Below, one piece after another: positions 35,588 to 46,800 of a stretch of 64,000 bases of DNA. Below the pieces are notes generated by a model. The model did not search any database and was not told where the DNA came from. It worked only from the letters and a program-made list of their open reading frames with translations. The DNA comes from Methylophaga sp. (GTDB lineage Bacteria > Pseudomonadota > Gammaproteobacteria > Nitrosococcales > Methylophagaceae). The stretch's first letter is position 1. Each line of letters starts with the position of its first letter. The position numbers and the translations under genes were made by a program. The stretch spans positions 310,001 to 374,000 of the forward strand of contig PAJP01000023.1 in NCBI GenBank assembly GCA_002706095.1. The letters are read 5' to 3'.

Positions 35588-37009
35588 ATGCAAGCGGAAC
35601 AACAATATAACTATCAAGTGGTCAAGTGGTTTGCCTATATGGCATGCGTATACTTGGTCGTTGGCACCGGTATCGGTGTTTATATCGCCTCAGAACTGGC
35701 TTGGCCAGTCCTGAATTTTGATAACCCATATATCAGTTTTGGTCGTTTACGTCCTTTACATACTAATGCGGTTATTTTTGCTTTTGGTGGTTCTACATTA
35801 ATGGCTACAGCGTTCTATATTGTGCAACGCACCTGCCGTACACCGTTATGGAGCAATAAATTAGCCTGGTTTACATTCTGGGGCTGGAATCTCGTTATTC
35901 TCAGCGCTGTCATTACTTTACCTCTTGGTTATACTCAATCTAAAGAATATGCTGAATTAGAATGGCCAATTGATATTTTGATTGCTGTAGTCTGGCTGGC
36001 CTACACATTTAACTTCATCATGACGATTTCAATTCGCAAAGTTTCGCATATCTATGTAGCAAACTGGTTCTTTATTGCGATGATGGTCATGATTACCTAC
36101 CTCCACGTTGTAAACAGTTTGGCTATCCCTGTTGAGTTGTTTAAATCTTATTCACTGTTTGCTGGTGTGCAAGATGCGATGATTCAATGGTGGTGGGGAC
36201 ACAATGCGGTAGGTTTCTTCCTGACTGCTGGCTTCTTGGGGATCATGTATTACTTTGTACCTAAGCAAGCGAATCGTCCTGTTTATTCATACCGTTTATC
36301 TGTTATCCATTTCTGGGCCTTAGTTTTCGGTTACGTTTGGTTAGGTGCTCACCATCTTCAATATACTGCTTTACCTGACTGGACTGGTTCATTAGGTGCC
36401 GCTATTTCATTGGCGATGATCATTCCTTCATGGGGTGGTGCAATCAACGGTATGTTCACATTAAGTGGTGCCTGGGACAAACTGCGTACTGACTATATCT
36501 TACGTTTCTTAATTGTCTCTTTAGCATTCTATGCGATGTCAACATTTGAAGGCCCTGTTATGGCTTCAAAAACAGTAAATGCGTTGTCACACTACACTGA
36601 CTGGACTATTGGTCACGTTCATTCGGGCGCATTAGGTTGGGTCGCGATGGTGTCCATTGGTGCGCTTTATCACATGGTAGAACGCATGTGGGGAACCACT
36701 ATGTACTCAATTCGTTTGGTCAACCTGCACTTCTGGATGGCTACGATTGGTACAGCGGTCTACATCACAGCCATGTGGGTATCAGGCATCATGCAAGGTC
36801 TGATGTGGCGTGCATATGATGACTACGGTAACTTGGCCTACACCTTTGTTGAGTCTGTGGCTCAAATGCATCCTTACTATGCGATGCGTGCCGTTGGCGG
36901 ACTTATCTTCTTTTCAGGTGCCTGTATCATGTTATTCAATGTCACAGTGACTATTCGTCGAGCGATTGCTAAGCCTTCGGCTGCAATGGCTACCGCTGCT
37001 AACATTTAA
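35588..37009 (+). CDS. ccoN: cbb3-type cytochrome c oxidase subunit I
   Basis: Catalytic haem-copper subunit of the high-affinity cbb3 oxidase, 473 residues and about 12 membrane spans. The ATG at 35588 follows GAGAAGG at a ten-base distance; an in-frame TTG at 35537 lies in a leader hairpin and is rejected. Haem and copper ligands are visible: His in RPLHTNAV, the CuB His in [12 protein letters not shown] in GAHHLQYTA, and the two His in [11 protein letters not shown]. It opens a complete ccoNOQP-GHIS locus. An FNR box upstream suggests induction at low oxygen. Confidence 0.97.
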   Translation: MQAEQQYNYQVVKWFAYMACVYLVVGTGIGVYIASELAWPVLNFDNPYISFGRLRPLHTNAVIFAFGGSTLMATAFYIVQRTCRTPLWSNKLAWFTFWGWNLVILSAVITLPLGYTQSKEYAELEWPIDILIAVVWLAYTFNFIMTISIRKVSHIYVANWFFIAMMVMITYLHVVNSLAIPVELFKSYSLFAGVQDAMIQWWWGHNAVGFFLTAGFLGIMYYFVPKQANRPVYSYRLSVIHFWALVFGYVWLGAHHLQYTALPDWTGSLGAAISLAMIIPSWGGAINGMFTLSGAWDKLRTDYILRFLIVSLAFYAMSTFEGPVMASKTVNALSHYTDWTIGHVHSGALGWVAMVSIGALYHMVERMWGTTMYSIRLVNLHFWMATIGTAVYITAMWVSGIMQGLMWRAYDDYGNLAYTFVESVAQMHPYYAMRAVGGLIFFSGACIMLFNVTVTIRRAIAKPSAAMATAANI

Positions 37010-37019
37010 GGAGACTGGA

Positions 37020-37700
37020 ATGTCTGATCATAATTCTAATAAACCAGTTACCTTTCAAGAGAAACTGGAAAAAAATATCTGGGCCCTTGTGTTAGCAACA
37101 GCACTTGTGGTCTCAGTGGGTGGTATCGTAGAAATCGTGCCTTTGTTTTATCTCAAAACAACCTTTGAGGATCAAGTGCACCCTGACTATGAAGAGCTAC
37201 AAGGAGTTCGTCCATATTCTGCACTTGAATTAGCGGGTCGTGATATTTATCAACGGGAAGGCTGTTATCTGTGTCATTCACAAATGATTCGTCCTTTCCG
37301 TGATGAAAAAGACCGTTATGGCCATTATTCTCTGGCTGTTGAGTCAAAATATGATCACCCATTCCAATGGGGATCGAAACGTACTGGACCTGATTTAGCT
37401 CGTGTTGGCGGTAAGTATTCAGATGCATGGCATATCCAACATTTACATGATCCGCGTTCAGTGGTGCCTGAGTCTGTTATGCCTAGTTATCCATGGCTTG
37501 AAGATGCCACTATCGATGGTCCTGGAATTGAAAAACGCCTACGTGCAATGAAGGTATTGGGTGTCCCATACACGGATGAGCAAATCAACAATGCTGCTGC
37601 TGAAGTTGAAGGTAAAACTGAAATGCAGGCGTTAGTTGCTTATCTACAAGTGTTGGGAACAATGGTCAACTTTGAACCCGGCAGGTCATATCGTGAGTAA
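37020..37700 (+). CDS. ccoO: cbb3-type oxidase mono-haem cytochrome c subunit II
   Basis: Membrane-anchored mono-haem cytochrome c of the cbb3 oxidase, 226 residues. An AAGGAGA ribosome-binding sequence precedes the ATG at 37020. There is an N-terminal anchor (about 20-42), followed by the haem site CYLCH (82-86) in the conserved [12 protein letters not shown] context. The Met ligand is probably in SVMPSYPW. It sits ten bases after ccoN and overlaps ccoQ by eight bases. Confidence 0.97.
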   Translation: MSDHNSNKPVTFQEKLEKNIWALVLATALVVSVGGIVEIVPLFYLKTTFEDQVHPDYEELQGVRPYSALELAGRDIYQREGCYLCHSQMIRPFRDEKDRYGHYSLAVESKYDHPFQWGSKRTGPDLARVGGKYSDAWHIQHLHDPRSVVPESVMPSYPWLEDATIDGPGIEKRLRAMKVLGVPYTDEQINNAAAEVEGKTEMQALVAYLQVLGTMVNFEPGRSYRE

Positions 37701-37893
37701 ACTTCAAGAGTATTTTCATACTAATTGGAGCGAAATGACAGCAACCGACTGGTTTGGCTTGGTGTTTACAGTAGTTATTTTTGTACTGATGGTGGTGCTC
37801 TATTTTTGGGTTCTGAACCCAAAAAATAAAGATAAAATAGAGTCACACCGCACCATGCTGCAGGACGATGACGATACAAATTCGGAGAAATAA
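37693..37893 (+). CDS. ccoQ: cbb3-type oxidase small subunit
   Basis: Single-span membrane subunit of 66 residues that helps assemble or stabilise the cbb3 complex. It begins with GTG overlapping the ccoO end. The alternative ATG at 37735 would give 52 residues, but the GTG version keeps the [15 protein letters not shown] lead-in seen in relatives. One hydrophobic span (about 20-40), then the conserved [11 protein letters not shown] and an acidic tail DDDDT. ccoP starts at its stop codon. Confidence 0.88.
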   Translation: MSKLQEYFHTNWSEMTATDWFGLVFTVVIFVLMVVLYFWVLNPKNKDKIESHRTMLQDDDDTNSEK

Positions 37894-38822
37894 TGATGGC
37901 TGATAATAAAAAGAATCCTAATGAAGTGCCTGACACAGGGCATGAATGGGATGGCATCAGAGAGTTAGAAAACCCACCTCCACGCTGGTGGACAAATGCC
38001 CTGTATTTAAGCGGTTTGTTAGTGTTGGTCTACTTTATCCTTTATCCATCACTGCCATTGATTAATGACAGTACCAAAGGACTGCTGGGCTGGACTCAAA
38101 TCAAAGAGTACAAAGAGGATTTAGCTAAGGTTCAAGATGTCAGAGCACCGTTTGAAGAAAAGCTGGCCTCAATGACAGCTGAAGAAATTCTTGCTGACAC
38201 TGAAATGCGTAACTATGCAGTTGGTTCAAGTAAAGTGTTATTCGGTGATAATTGTGCCGCTTGTCATGGTACTGGTGGTGTGCCAGCGCCAAACTCTGGT
38301 TATCCAATTCTTGCTGATGATGATTGGTTATATGGCGGAGATATCAACACTATCGTCGCTTCTCTAGCAGCAGGACGTCATGGCATGATGATGTCTCATC
38401 AAAAGACTCTAAAACCTGAAGAAGTAGATAGCTTAGTTAAGTTTGTTGTGAATTTATCTAACGGAGAAGCGACTGAAGCAGGCTGGAAACTGTATAACGC
38501 AAAAGGCTGTGTTGGTTGTCATGGTGCTGATGCTAAAGGTATTCATGAACTTGGTTCAGCAAACTTAACCGACAAAATCTGGCGTTTTTCAGGTGATCCA
38601 GAAGAAATTCGTTACACCATTTTGCACGGTGTTAACGACCCATCTGATCCTTTAACCCGTGTTGCTATCATGCCTGCTTGGAATGAGAAGCTTGCAGTGA
38701 AAATTGAAGCAGAGAAATGGGATGAAGAGCCTGAATACGAAGGTGATGAAACAGAACGTTTATCTGTGACTGAAATTAAGAAATTAGCTGTTTATGTCCA
38801 TCAGTTAGGTGGTGGTCAATAA
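37893..38822 (+). CDS. ccoP: cbb3-type oxidase di-haem cytochrome c subunit III
   Basis: Di-haem cytochrome c subunit that accepts electrons for the cbb3 oxidase, 309 residues. An N-terminal membrane region (about 38-56) is followed by haem sites CAACH (121-125) and CVGCH (206-210). The family block GHEWDGIRELENPPPRWW is present near residue 19. ATG at 37893 overlaps the ccoQ stop, with a second ATG three bases later; either fits the GGAG upstream. A perfect hairpin follows nine bases after the stop. Confidence 0.96.
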   Translation: MMADNKKNPNEVPDTGHEWDGIRELENPPPRWWTNALYLSGLLVLVYFILYPSLPLINDSTKGLLGWTQIKEYKEDLAKVQDVRAPFEEKLASMTAEEILADTEMRNYAVGSSKVLFGDNCAACHGTGGVPAPNSGYPILADDDWLYGGDINTIVASLAAGRHGMMMSHQKTLKPEEVDSLVKFVVNLSNGEATEAGWKLYNAKGCVGCHGADAKGIHELGSANLTDKIWRFSGDPEEIRYTILHGVNDPSDPLTRVAIMPAWNEKLAVKIEAEKWDEEPEYEGDETERLSVTEIKKLAVYVHQLGGGQ

Positions 38823-38830
38823 TTAATATT

Positions 38831-38860
38831 AAAACTCCCAGTGGAGTGACTGGGAGTTTT
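38831..38860 (+). terminator. Hairpin after ccoP (weak terminator or processing stem)
   Basis: AAAACTCCCAG and CTGGGAGTTTT are perfect 11-base complements around an 8-base loop, ending in only four T residues. It separates ccoP from the small ORF at 38888, so it may attenuate read-through rather than stop it. Confidence 0.65.
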
Positions 38861-38887
38861 GATAGTCTTTTTCAGGAGAAAAGAGAT

Positions 38888-38995
38888 ATGCATATTGACG
38901 CAGTTGTTATTGGAGCGATCGTATCCGTTGTACTGACCATTGTTGTGATAGGTGTTATCGGTTACAGAATCATGAAAAACTTAGACGATAAATAA
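38888..38995 (+). CDS. Small single-span membrane protein, candidate CcoM-like subunit
   Basis: A 35-codon gene with a good AGGAG ribosome-binding sequence nine to ten bases before its ATG. It encodes MHIDAVVIGAIVSVV, a continuous hydrophobic helix to about residue 25, and a short charged tail (KNLDDK). It sits between the ccoP hairpin and a strong terminator, directly before ccoG. Pseudomonas cbb3 oxidases carry a supernumerary one-span subunit, CcoM, of about this size, and this ORF has the right size, topology and position. The identity is inferred; sequence similarity could not be tested. Confidence 0.65.
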   Translation: MHIDAVVIGAIVSVVLTIVVIGVIGYRIMKNLDDK

Positions 38996-39021
38996 TTTTT
39001 ATCCGACATTCGTTTAAACGA

Positions 39022-39049
39022 AAAAAAGCCGACAAACGTCGGCTTTTTT
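39022..39049 (+). terminator. Intrinsic terminator after the small cco ORF
   Basis: AAAAGCCGAC pairs with GTCGGCTTTT around AAAC, followed by a T run. It ends the ccoNOQP plus small-ORF transcript, so ccoGHIS probably starts from its own promoter. Confidence 0.92.
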
Positions 39050-39093
39050 ATAACGAATTAATATCAGTAAATACTAATATAATATTGGGCGTG

Positions 39094-39102
39094 TGTTAAA
39101 AT
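39094..39102 (+). promoter_or_regulatory. Possible extended -10 promoter for ccoG
   Basis: TGTTAAAAT gives a TGn extended -10 element 31 bases before the ccoG start and after the preceding terminator. No good -35 is seen at the standard spacing, and a nearby TATAAT at 39078-39083 is an alternative. Confidence 0.35.
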
Positions 39103-39132
39103 ACACGAGCTAAATCTTTTTCCGGAGATGAT

Positions 39133-40557
39133 ATGAGTCAAACACAATCAAACGTCAATGATGATGTCACCCAAATCTACGAAGAAGTGTCTGATTGGCA
39201 CGTTAATACCGGCGACCAGAAGGTTGTTGCTAAGCGTATTAAAGGGCGTTTCAGATTAAGAAAGTGGATTGGCATGTCTGTTTGGCTGATATTTTTCTTG
39301 GGACCATACTTACGCTGGAATGGGCAACAGGCAATTTTGTTTGATATTCCTGAACGTCAGTTTAATTTCTTTCAGTTAACGATCTATCCACAAGATATCT
39401 GGATGTTGTCGTTAACCTTACTGTTTTTTGCTATTTTACTCGCTGCCGTGACCAGTATCGCTGGCCGTGTATTTTGCGGTTACTTCTGCTTCCAGACTGT
39501 TTGGACTGATATCTATACATTTATAGAGACGAAGCTGGAGGGTGACAGTCCTCAAAAAGTCATGAAGTTTAAAAAAGCCCCTTGGTCTATAGATAAAGTG
39601 ACTAGGGTGCTGACAAAACATACCTTATGGATTGCGATTGCACTGATAACAGGTATTTCATTTGCTGCCTGGTTTACTGATGCTTATCAATTGTGGCCCG
39701 ATATTTTCACCCTACAAGCGCCACTTCCTGTCTGGATTTCGATGGCCGTTTTTGGTGTATTTACCTACGTTTTTGCCGGTTTTATGCGCGAGCAAGTTTG
39801 CTTTTGGCTGTGTCCATATGCTCGTCTTCAAGGTGTCATGTACGATCAAGACACCATTCTGCCTGCCTATGATGCTGAACGTGGTGAACCCCGAGGTAAA
39901 TTGAAAAAGGGTCAGCTTGAAGATGAATCTAAAGGCAGTTGTATCGACTGTAAAGTGTGTGTTGCTGTTTGTCCGACAGGGATCGACATTAGAAAAGGGC
40001 AGCAAGAAGGGTGTATCACTTGCGGTATGTGTATAGATGCTTGTGACAGCATTATGGATAAAACTAATCAACCGCGAGGTCTGATTCGTTATGCGTCATA
40101 CAAGGAATTACATCACGATAAGAACGTTTTACCGATGTATAAACGTCCACGCGTCATTATTTATAGCTTAATTTTACTGACAGCGTTATCTGGTGTGATT
40201 TATGGCTTTTTTACATTATCACCAACAGAGTTCCAAGTAATTCATGATCGTCAGCCATTATATGTTCGTCTGAGTGATGGTGGTATTCAGAATAAATACA
40301 CATTAAAAATGTTAAACAAAACAAAAAATCCAATAGAGGTCCGTTACGATGTACTTGGACTTGAGGGTGCGACCTTACATGGAATGAGTGATAAAATTAC
40401 GGTTGAGCCGGGTAAAGTGGTGCCCGTAACAGCCTTGGTTCGCGTACCCGATGATAAACTAACTAAAGGCCTGATGCCTATAGAATTTAAAGCTGAAGTA
40501 ATCAATAATTCAGCCATATCAACTTCATATGAAAGTATGTTCATGGCACCTGAGTAG
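39133..40557 (+). CDS. ccoG: cbb3 oxidase assembly iron-sulfur protein CcoG
   Basis: Membrane ferredoxin-like protein of 474 residues (RdxA/FixG family), reported as a copper reductase in cbb3 assembly. Membrane spans lie near 40-60, 85-105, 160-180, 195-215 and 340-360. It carries two [4Fe-4S] clusters: CIDCKVCVAVCP (near 273-284) and CITCGMCIDACD (near 295-306). The C-terminal FixG Ig-like domain follows. An earlier conserved RVFCGYFCFQTVW is present. TCCGGAG precedes the ATG. Confidence 0.96.
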   Translation: MSQTQSNVNDDVTQIYEEVSDWHVNTGDQKVVAKRIKGRFRLRKWIGMSVWLIFFLGPYLRWNGQQAILFDIPERQFNFFQLTIYPQDIWMLSLTLLFFAILLAAVTSIAGRVFCGYFCFQTVWTDIYTFIETKLEGDSPQKVMKFKKAPWSIDKVTRVLTKHTLWIAIALITGISFAAWFTDAYQLWPDIFTLQAPLPVWISMAVFGVFTYVFAGFMREQVCFWLCPYARLQGVMYDQDTILPAYDAERGEPRGKLKKGQLEDESKGSCIDCKVCVAVCPTGIDIRKGQQEGCITCGMCIDACDSIMDKTNQPRGLIRYASYKELHHDKNVLPMYKRPRVIIYSLILLTALSGVIYGFFTLSPTEFQVIHDRQPLYVRLSDGGIQNKYTLKMLNKTKNPIEVRYDVLGLEGATLHGMSDKITVEPGKVVPVTALVRVPDDKLTKGLMPIEFKAEVINNSAISTSYESMFMAPE

Positions 40558-40569
40558 ATGAGGAAGAGA

Positions 40570-41073
40570 ATGCAAATTTCCCAAGAAAATAGCCAAGCAA
40601 TGAAAAACCCATGGGTACTGGGGATGTTAGTATTTTTAGTGGTTTTTCTGAGCGCTAACGCTGTATTTATCTATTTAGCGTTTAAATCTCCGCCAAACCT
40701 TGTCATTGAAGACTTTTATGAAAAAGGTCAGGCATACGCCAAAACTGAAGAAGAAATTGCAAAAGAAAAAAGCCTTGGTTGGTCAGGCGTTTTATTGATG
40801 CCAACTTCCTCTAGAGTCAATCAAGTCCAAACCTATGAAGCAGTGATTACCGGACAGAACTCAGCTGGCCTAATGCTGGATTCAGTTAAGTTCTTTGCTT
40901 ATAGACCATCTGATAAGCGTCAAGACTTCTCGGCAGAGATGCATCCATCAGGCCATGGAAGTTTTGTGACTGATGTCAGTTTTGCTTTACCTGGAAGTTG
41001 GGACATTATCATCGAAGCTCACCGTGGTGACGATAAATATGTGTTAACACGTCGGATTCAAATTAATCCTTAA
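40570..41073 (+). CDS. ccoH: FixH/CcoH family cbb3 oxidase assembly protein
   Basis: Single-span membrane protein of 167 residues acting in cbb3 assembly. The ATG at 40570 is preferred to one at 40558 because GAGGAAGAG then forms the ribosome-binding site. The anchor (about 14-38) is followed by the FixH signature PPNLVIEDFYEKGQAY and a beta-rich periplasmic domain (FAYRPSDKRQDF, LPGSWDIIIEAHRG). It follows ccoG directly and precedes ccoI, the usual ccoGHIS order. Confidence 0.92.
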   Translation: MQISQENSQAMKNPWVLGMLVFLVVFLSANAVFIYLAFKSPPNLVIEDFYEKGQAYAKTEEEIAKEKSLGWSGVLLMPTSSRVNQVQTYEAVITGQNSAGLMLDSVKFFAYRPSDKRQDFSAEMHPSGHGSFVTDVSFALPGSWDIIIEAHRGDDKYVLTRRIQINP

Positions 41074-41109
41074 ACATTCATATTCAGTATCTGAAACGCA
41101 GGATTAGTT

Positions 41110-43542
41110 TTGGCAATATCTTGTTATCATTGCGGTCTACCCGTTAAAGACCCGAACGAATTCAATGCAGAAATAGGTGGGGAGGAGCGTGTCTTTTGTT
41201 GTCACGCCTGTCAAACCGTTTGCGAGACAATATACGGTGCCGGCTTACAAAGATTTTACACAAAAGCGGCTGAAACAGATTCACTCTCGCCACCACCTGA
41301 TATGCTGGGAGATCTCTCAGCCTATGATTTAGATGAAGTTCAATCTGATTTTACGGATACCAGTCAGAATGATAGAACCATTCATCTATTGGTAGAAGGT
41401 ATTCATTGCGCGGCGTGTGTTTGGCTTATTGAAAATGCACTTTCAGCTTTGCCTGGCGTGCTCAATGCTGAAGTGAATTTAACCGCACGAAGATTGAAAC
41501 TGCACTGGGATAATTCAATCATTCCACTATCAACGGCATTGAATCGTTTAGCTGAAATAGGCTACGCTGCTGTGCCATTTGATCCAGAAACAGCTGAAGG
41601 AGCGCTGGCAAAGCGCCATAGAGGCTTGTTGTATCGCATGGCCTTTGCTGGTTTTGCAATGATGAATATGATGTGGGTTTCCATTGCATTATATAGTGGA
41701 GCAAGCGACGGCGAGTTTCGTCAGTGGTTTCACTGGATAGGTTTTGTGATAGCGACACCAACCTTGCTCTATTCAGGCTATCCCTTTATCCGTAGTGCAC
41801 TCAGTGGTTTGAAACAGCGTTATCTGACGATGGATCTACCCATTGCCATCGGTGCAACGACAACTTATTTATATTCAACATACGCCACCATTAATAAGCT
41901 AGATACCGGACATGTTTACTTTGATACAGTGGTGAACTTCTTATTCGTGATACTGGTGGGGCGTTACCTCGAAGCTATCTCGAAAAAGAAAGCGCTTTCG
42001 GCCACTAGGCGAATGCTGGAGTTACAGCCGAAGTTTGCAACAGTTTTAGTTGATGATACGTCTGAAGTTGTGCCGATACGCGCAGTACAGATTGGACAAA
42101 CGGTACTGGTTAAACCGGGTGAAAGTATTCCTGTCGATGGAATTATCATTGACGGTGATAGTGCGGTTGACGAGTCTATGTTGACTGGTGAATCTGTTCC
42201 TGTGGTTAAGCAGGTCGGTGATACGGTCGTTGCTGGAAGCATCAATGGTGAAGGTGCCTTCCAGGTGCGGGTTGAACAGGTATTACGCAATACCGCTTTA
42301 GCAAAAATCGTTGCACTGATGGATGAGGCCCAAGCGTCCAAAGCACCAATTCAAACATTGGCCGACACAATTGTGCCGTGGTTTGTATTGATCACCTTAA
42401 CGCTGGCTTCTTTAACCTTTCTTTATTGGTTCCAGTCTGACTTTGAGGTCGCACTACTGGCTGCGGTGTCAGTATTAGTGGTGACGTGTCCATGTGCATT
42501 TGGCTTGGCCACCCCGATGTCTGTTGCGGTAGCTACAGGAGTGGGGGCACAACGTGGTGTGCTGGTGAAGCAAGGAGAAACATTGGAACGTCTGTCTTCA
42601 GTCAATCATTTTGTGTTTGATAAAACAGGGACGTTAACAACAGGTCAGTTAAATGTTCACATGGTTGAACCATGTGCAGAATTAACCGAATCTGAACTGC
42701 TTCAGTTGGCCGCATCTGTAGAACAGAATTCAGAACATACTATCGCAACAGCAATATGTGAAACAGTCGCTTCATCTGCATTGAAACTTCTTCCGATAAC
42801 AAAATTTACAACCATACCCGGGCGGGGAGTAACGGCTTATATAAACGATAAATTGATACTGGTAGGCACACGTCAGTGGTTGAACTCACAGGATATCGAC
42901 TTCCCTGAGCCTCTGACCGAAAAAATGTCTCAATACGAGAAACAAGGGATTAGTTGTGTCTCCGTTGCGGTAGATGGCGCTATAAAGGGAATTATTGGAT
43001 TGACTGATTCGCTACGTCCGGATGCGCTATCGACGATCCAGTTGTTACAGTCTATGGGTGCCAAGGTCACGGTACTCAGTGGTGACCGTCTGGAAGTGGT
43101 CAATGCTGTAACCCAGTCATTTTCAGATATACAACGGTTTGCAGAAGTATTACCGCAGGATAAATCTGCCGTTGTGAAGTCAATGCAAGCCCAAGGTGAC
43201 ATCGTGGCTATGGTCGGTGATGGTGTCAATGATGCCCCTGCATTAATTCAAGCTGATGTAGGTATTGCATTAGCATCAGGGACTGATGTATCAGTTGAGA
43301 GTGCAGATGTCGTTTTATCACATCAGGAGTTGATAAAAGTGGCGGAAGCAAAATTGCTGGCCAGTACAACCTTACGCATCATTCGTCAGAACATAATGCT
43401 TTCTATCAGCTATAACGTTATCATGGTGCCATTAGCGATGTGTGCATGGGTTAATCCGTTAGTTGCCGCCATCACAATGCCGATTAGTTCATTGTTGGTT
43501 ATCGGAAACTCTGCCAGAATCGGAAGACTTGTGAAGAAATAA
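41110..43542 (+). CDS. ccoI: Copper-translocating P-type ATPase for cbb3 assembly
   Basis: CopA2/FixI-type P1B ATPase of 810 residues exporting Cu(I) for cbb3 metallation. It starts with TTG after an AGGA motif. The N-terminus carries a Cys-rich metal site (CYHC, FCCHACQ), then an HMA domain with GIHCAACVW (about 96-104). Membrane segments include the CPC transport motif ([11 protein letters not shown], about 458-468). Catalytic DKTGTLT (about 504-510), TGE loop (MLTGESVP) and hinge [10 protein letters not shown] are intact. It lies between ccoH and ccoS. Confidence 0.95.
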   Translation: MAISCYHCGLPVKDPNEFNAEIGGEERVFCCHACQTVCETIYGAGLQRFYTKAAETDSLSPPPDMLGDLSAYDLDEVQSDFTDTSQNDRTIHLLVEGIHCAACVWLIENALSALPGVLNAEVNLTARRLKLHWDNSIIPLSTALNRLAEIGYAAVPFDPETAEGALAKRHRGLLYRMAFAGFAMMNMMWVSIALYSGASDGEFRQWFHWIGFVIATPTLLYSGYPFIRSALSGLKQRYLTMDLPIAIGATTTYLYSTYATINKLDTGHVYFDTVVNFLFVILVGRYLEAISKKKALSATRRMLELQPKFATVLVDDTSEVVPIRAVQIGQTVLVKPGESIPVDGIIIDGDSAVDESMLTGESVPVVKQVGDTVVAGSINGEGAFQVRVEQVLRNTALAKIVALMDEAQASKAPIQTLADTIVPWFVLITLTLASLTFLYWFQSDFEVALLAAVSVLVVTCPCAFGLATPMSVAVATGVGAQRGVLVKQGETLERLSSVNHFVFDKTGTLTTGQLNVHMVEPCAELTESELLQLAASVEQNSEHTIATAICETVASSALKLLPITKFTTIPGRGVTAYINDKLILVGTRQWLNSQDIDFPEPLTEKMSQYEKQGISCVSVAVDGAIKGIIGLTDSLRPDALSTIQLLQSMGAKVTVLSGDRLEVVNAVTQSFSDIQRFAEVLPQDKSAVVKSMQAQGDIVAMVGDGVNDAPALIQADVGIALASGTDVSVESADVVLSHQELIKVAEAKLLASTTLRIIRQNIMLSISYNVIMVPLAMCAWVNPLVAAITMPISSLLVIGNSARIGRLVKK

Positions 43543-43631
43543 ATAGAACAAAGCCAGTTAAACTTCACTGTGCCAGGTTTGTTTTTCTTTTCATCGCCTC
43601 GTCGTCATGAATGAAGAGTTTGGAGTATGTG

Positions 43632-43847
43632 ATGGAAGTCATCTATGGTTTGCTCCCAGGTATGTTACTACTTGGTATTATCGGTGTTGCTGTGTTTTTC
43701 TGGGCAGTCAGAAATGGTCAATATGATGATATGGATGGTGCTGCCAATCGTGTACTGATGGATGACGATGATATGTCATCTTCTTCAGCACCCAAAGAAA
43801 AACAAAAACAGACTGAAGCCGAAAATAACGATGAGAGTAAAGATTGA
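43632..43847 (+). CDS. ccoS: cbb3 oxidase maturation protein CcoS
   Basis: Small membrane protein of 71 residues required for cofactor insertion in cbb3 oxidase. GGAG at 43622-43625 precedes the ATG at 43632. One membrane span (about 6-26: LLPGMLLLGIIGVAVFFWAV) is followed by the family hallmark RNGQYDDMDGAANRVLMDDD and a charged tail rich in Lys, Glu and Asp. It closes the ccoGHIS group and is only 44 bases from the GGDEF/EAL gene, so the two may share a transcript. Confidence 0.93.
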   Translation: MEVIYGLLPGMLLLGIIGVAVFFWAVRNGQYDDMDGAANRVLMDDDDMSSSSAPKEKQKQTEAENNDESKD

Positions 43848-43891
43848 GGCTATGGAAGGCTAAATGTTCAATCAATACGGTTATTCATTCA

Positions 43892-46800
43892 ATGTTTAAA
43901 AACTGGAGTATTAAACATATGCTCCAACTGTGGGCAGCCATCACCTTAGTGGCTGTTATTGTTATGGGCATTATGGCTAATTACGCCAATAATTTGATGT
44001 CCGAGACACAGTCTATTTTCATTGAGCATCTACTGCCGATAGAAGCTAACAGCCGTGAGCTTAGTCAAGCTGCTTTACTGTTTGCACAACGACAGCAACA
44101 GTTTCTTAGTGTTTCTGATGTGTCTGCATTACCTGAATTTGCTGATAGAACAGCAATTGAACTCATGTTCCAGGAAAATGCGCAGCTGTTATCTGAGGCT
44201 TTGGATGAGCAGCAGGAGGCTCACCGCTTATTAGAGTCTTTATCAGCAACATATCAAGATTATCTAGTGCTTGATAGCAAGCTTTTCCAGTTAAAAAAAC
44301 GTCATCTTGAATTAACCAGTGACATCAAAGCCAAGCAGGCTGGCAATGAGCGTGTTTCTGCCTCATTGCTAAATTTGATGGATGATCTCGAAAAACGCCT
44401 GCGCAATGATAACCTCGTCTCGCTTCTAAACTTAGCCCATCCTCTTAAAAGTCATATCAATGAGCTTCGTTTACTCAACTATAAGTTGTTTCTGCGAACA
44501 GGCGATATATCTGATTTTTCTCAATCAAAGAAACAGTTTAATCGTGTTTTTGCTCAGATAGAACAGGATATTGATGCTTTCTCAAGTCAGACTTTTGAGT
44601 TGATGTATGTCTCTGAAACGTTACAAGCAATAGAAAGGCAAGTGGAAGCACTCAGGGTATTGATGGGTGGTGAAACTGGGTTGGTAGCGATAGAAGAAGA
44701 GAGCACAGCCACACAGTCAGCGTTAGCCAGAGAGCAAAGTATTTCTATCAAGCTGATGTCGAGCTTAACAACGCAACTCAATCAGTTAATAAAACATATC
44801 AATTTACAAAATTATGCTGAGATCAGTGATGACGTTACTTCGGCCAATTACTCATGGTGGCAAATTATCGTCGTAAGTGTCTTTATCATGAGTGCTGTCA
44901 TGATATTTGCGTATATTTTATTCAATAGGATCAACCAGCCTTTAGTGCTCATCAAAGACTCTATCCGGTCGCTTTCTGAGGGGCGGTTTGAGACAAGAAT
45001 ATCAGTGACATCCACTCAAAATGAAGTCTCTATGCTGGCTAGAGATTTTAATCACTTTGCTGAGGTGACCCAGAATCTTATTGCTGATTACAGCAAAGCT
45101 AAAGTCACCATGCAGCATAAAAAGCAGCAACTCAGAGCTGTATTAAATAGTGTCCCAGAAGCGATTTTATCTCTTAATGAAGAAGGCTATATCATTGATA
45201 TAAACCCTGCTGGTGCCAGCATGTTCGGTGGTGCTATTGAGGATCTTCTTGATCAGCACTTATTACAGTTTTTTGCTGAAGCAAATAAACCTGAATCAAT
45301 TGATGATTTAGAGCTGGATGATGAGTCGAGTGGTGAGTATGAAGGTCTTCGCATGGACGGTACGGCTTTCTCATTATGGATTTCCGTTAGCAGGATAATC
45401 AGTGGTAGTGATGACTTTGTCTGGGTCTGTGTCATAGCGGATATCACGAAATGGAAGAAAACGAATCAGCAATTGCATCAGATGACATCAGAATTGAACA
45501 CCATTTTAGAAAATGCGATGGTGGGGATCGCTTTTATTCGTGACAGAAGAGTGATACGAGTTAATCAGAAGTTTGAAGAATTATTCCAATACAGTCGTGA
45601 AGAGATTGAAGGACAAAAAACACGATTTATCTATCCAAGCCAAATCGCCTACGAACAATTTGGCGAACATGTGTCTCAATATCTTTCAGTGGGGGAGAGT
45701 TATGAAGCTCAGCTGGAATTAGTTCGCAAAAATGGAGATAGGTTCTGGTGTGCTATGGCTGGCAAATCGATTGAAGCTGATGCCCCGCAAAATGGATCGA
45801 TATGGTTATTTGAAGATGTAACAACACAGCGCCAAAATGAGGAAAGATTAACCAATCTGGCGAGTATAGATAGTCTCACAGGCTTACCCAATAGAAATGT
45901 CTTTAATGATCGGCTTGAGCATGCAATCCACAAAGCACATCGTGACTCTGGCCGACTTGCCGTTTGCTTTCTCGATCTGGATCACTTTAAACATATTAAC
46001 GACTCTTTAGGGCACAAAGCGGGTGACAGTCTTTTAAAAGAGGTAGCGAAACGAATTAAAGAGACGATTCGTGAAGGTGATACGGTCGCCAGATTAGGCG
46101 GCGATGAATTTACTGTTATTCTGGAGAATATTCGATCTGCACAATATGTAGGGAAAGTGGCTGAAAAAATAATTCATGCCATGTCACAACCTTATTTTAT
46201 TGATGGTGTTGAAATCAATATTAGCCCAAGTATTGGTGTGAGCCTCTATCCAGCGGATGGTCGTGATGTTGATATGCTGATCAGAAATGCGGATGCCGCC
46301 ATGTATCACGCAAAAAAAACGGGGCGAAATAATTTCCAGTTCTATTCTGCCGATATGAACGCACAAGCCTCATTAAGACTTGCTATGGAAACGGCTTTAA
46401 GACGAGCCGTCGAGCAAGAAGAATTCTTCATTCATTTACAGCCACAAATTGATCTCGATACTGGAAAAATGAACGGTGCAGAAGTGCTATTGCGCTGGAA
46501 TAGTACACAGTGGGGATTAGTATCGCCTGCTGATTTTATACCCATTCTTGAAGATACTGGCATGATTGAATCTGTCGGTGAGTGGGTGCTGAAACAGGCG
46601 TGTCAGTGCTTTTTAAATATTAAGCATAAGCTGGCGGAAGACTTTAAACTAGCCGTTAACTTATCTGGCCGCCAATTTAAAGGCGGTAATCTTGCCAGTC
46701 GTATCCGCTATATTCTTGCGGAGACAGGTATGCCCACTAAAAATTTAGAGCTGGAAATTACGGAAACCATGTTAATGGAAGATCCTGAGTTGGCAACCTT

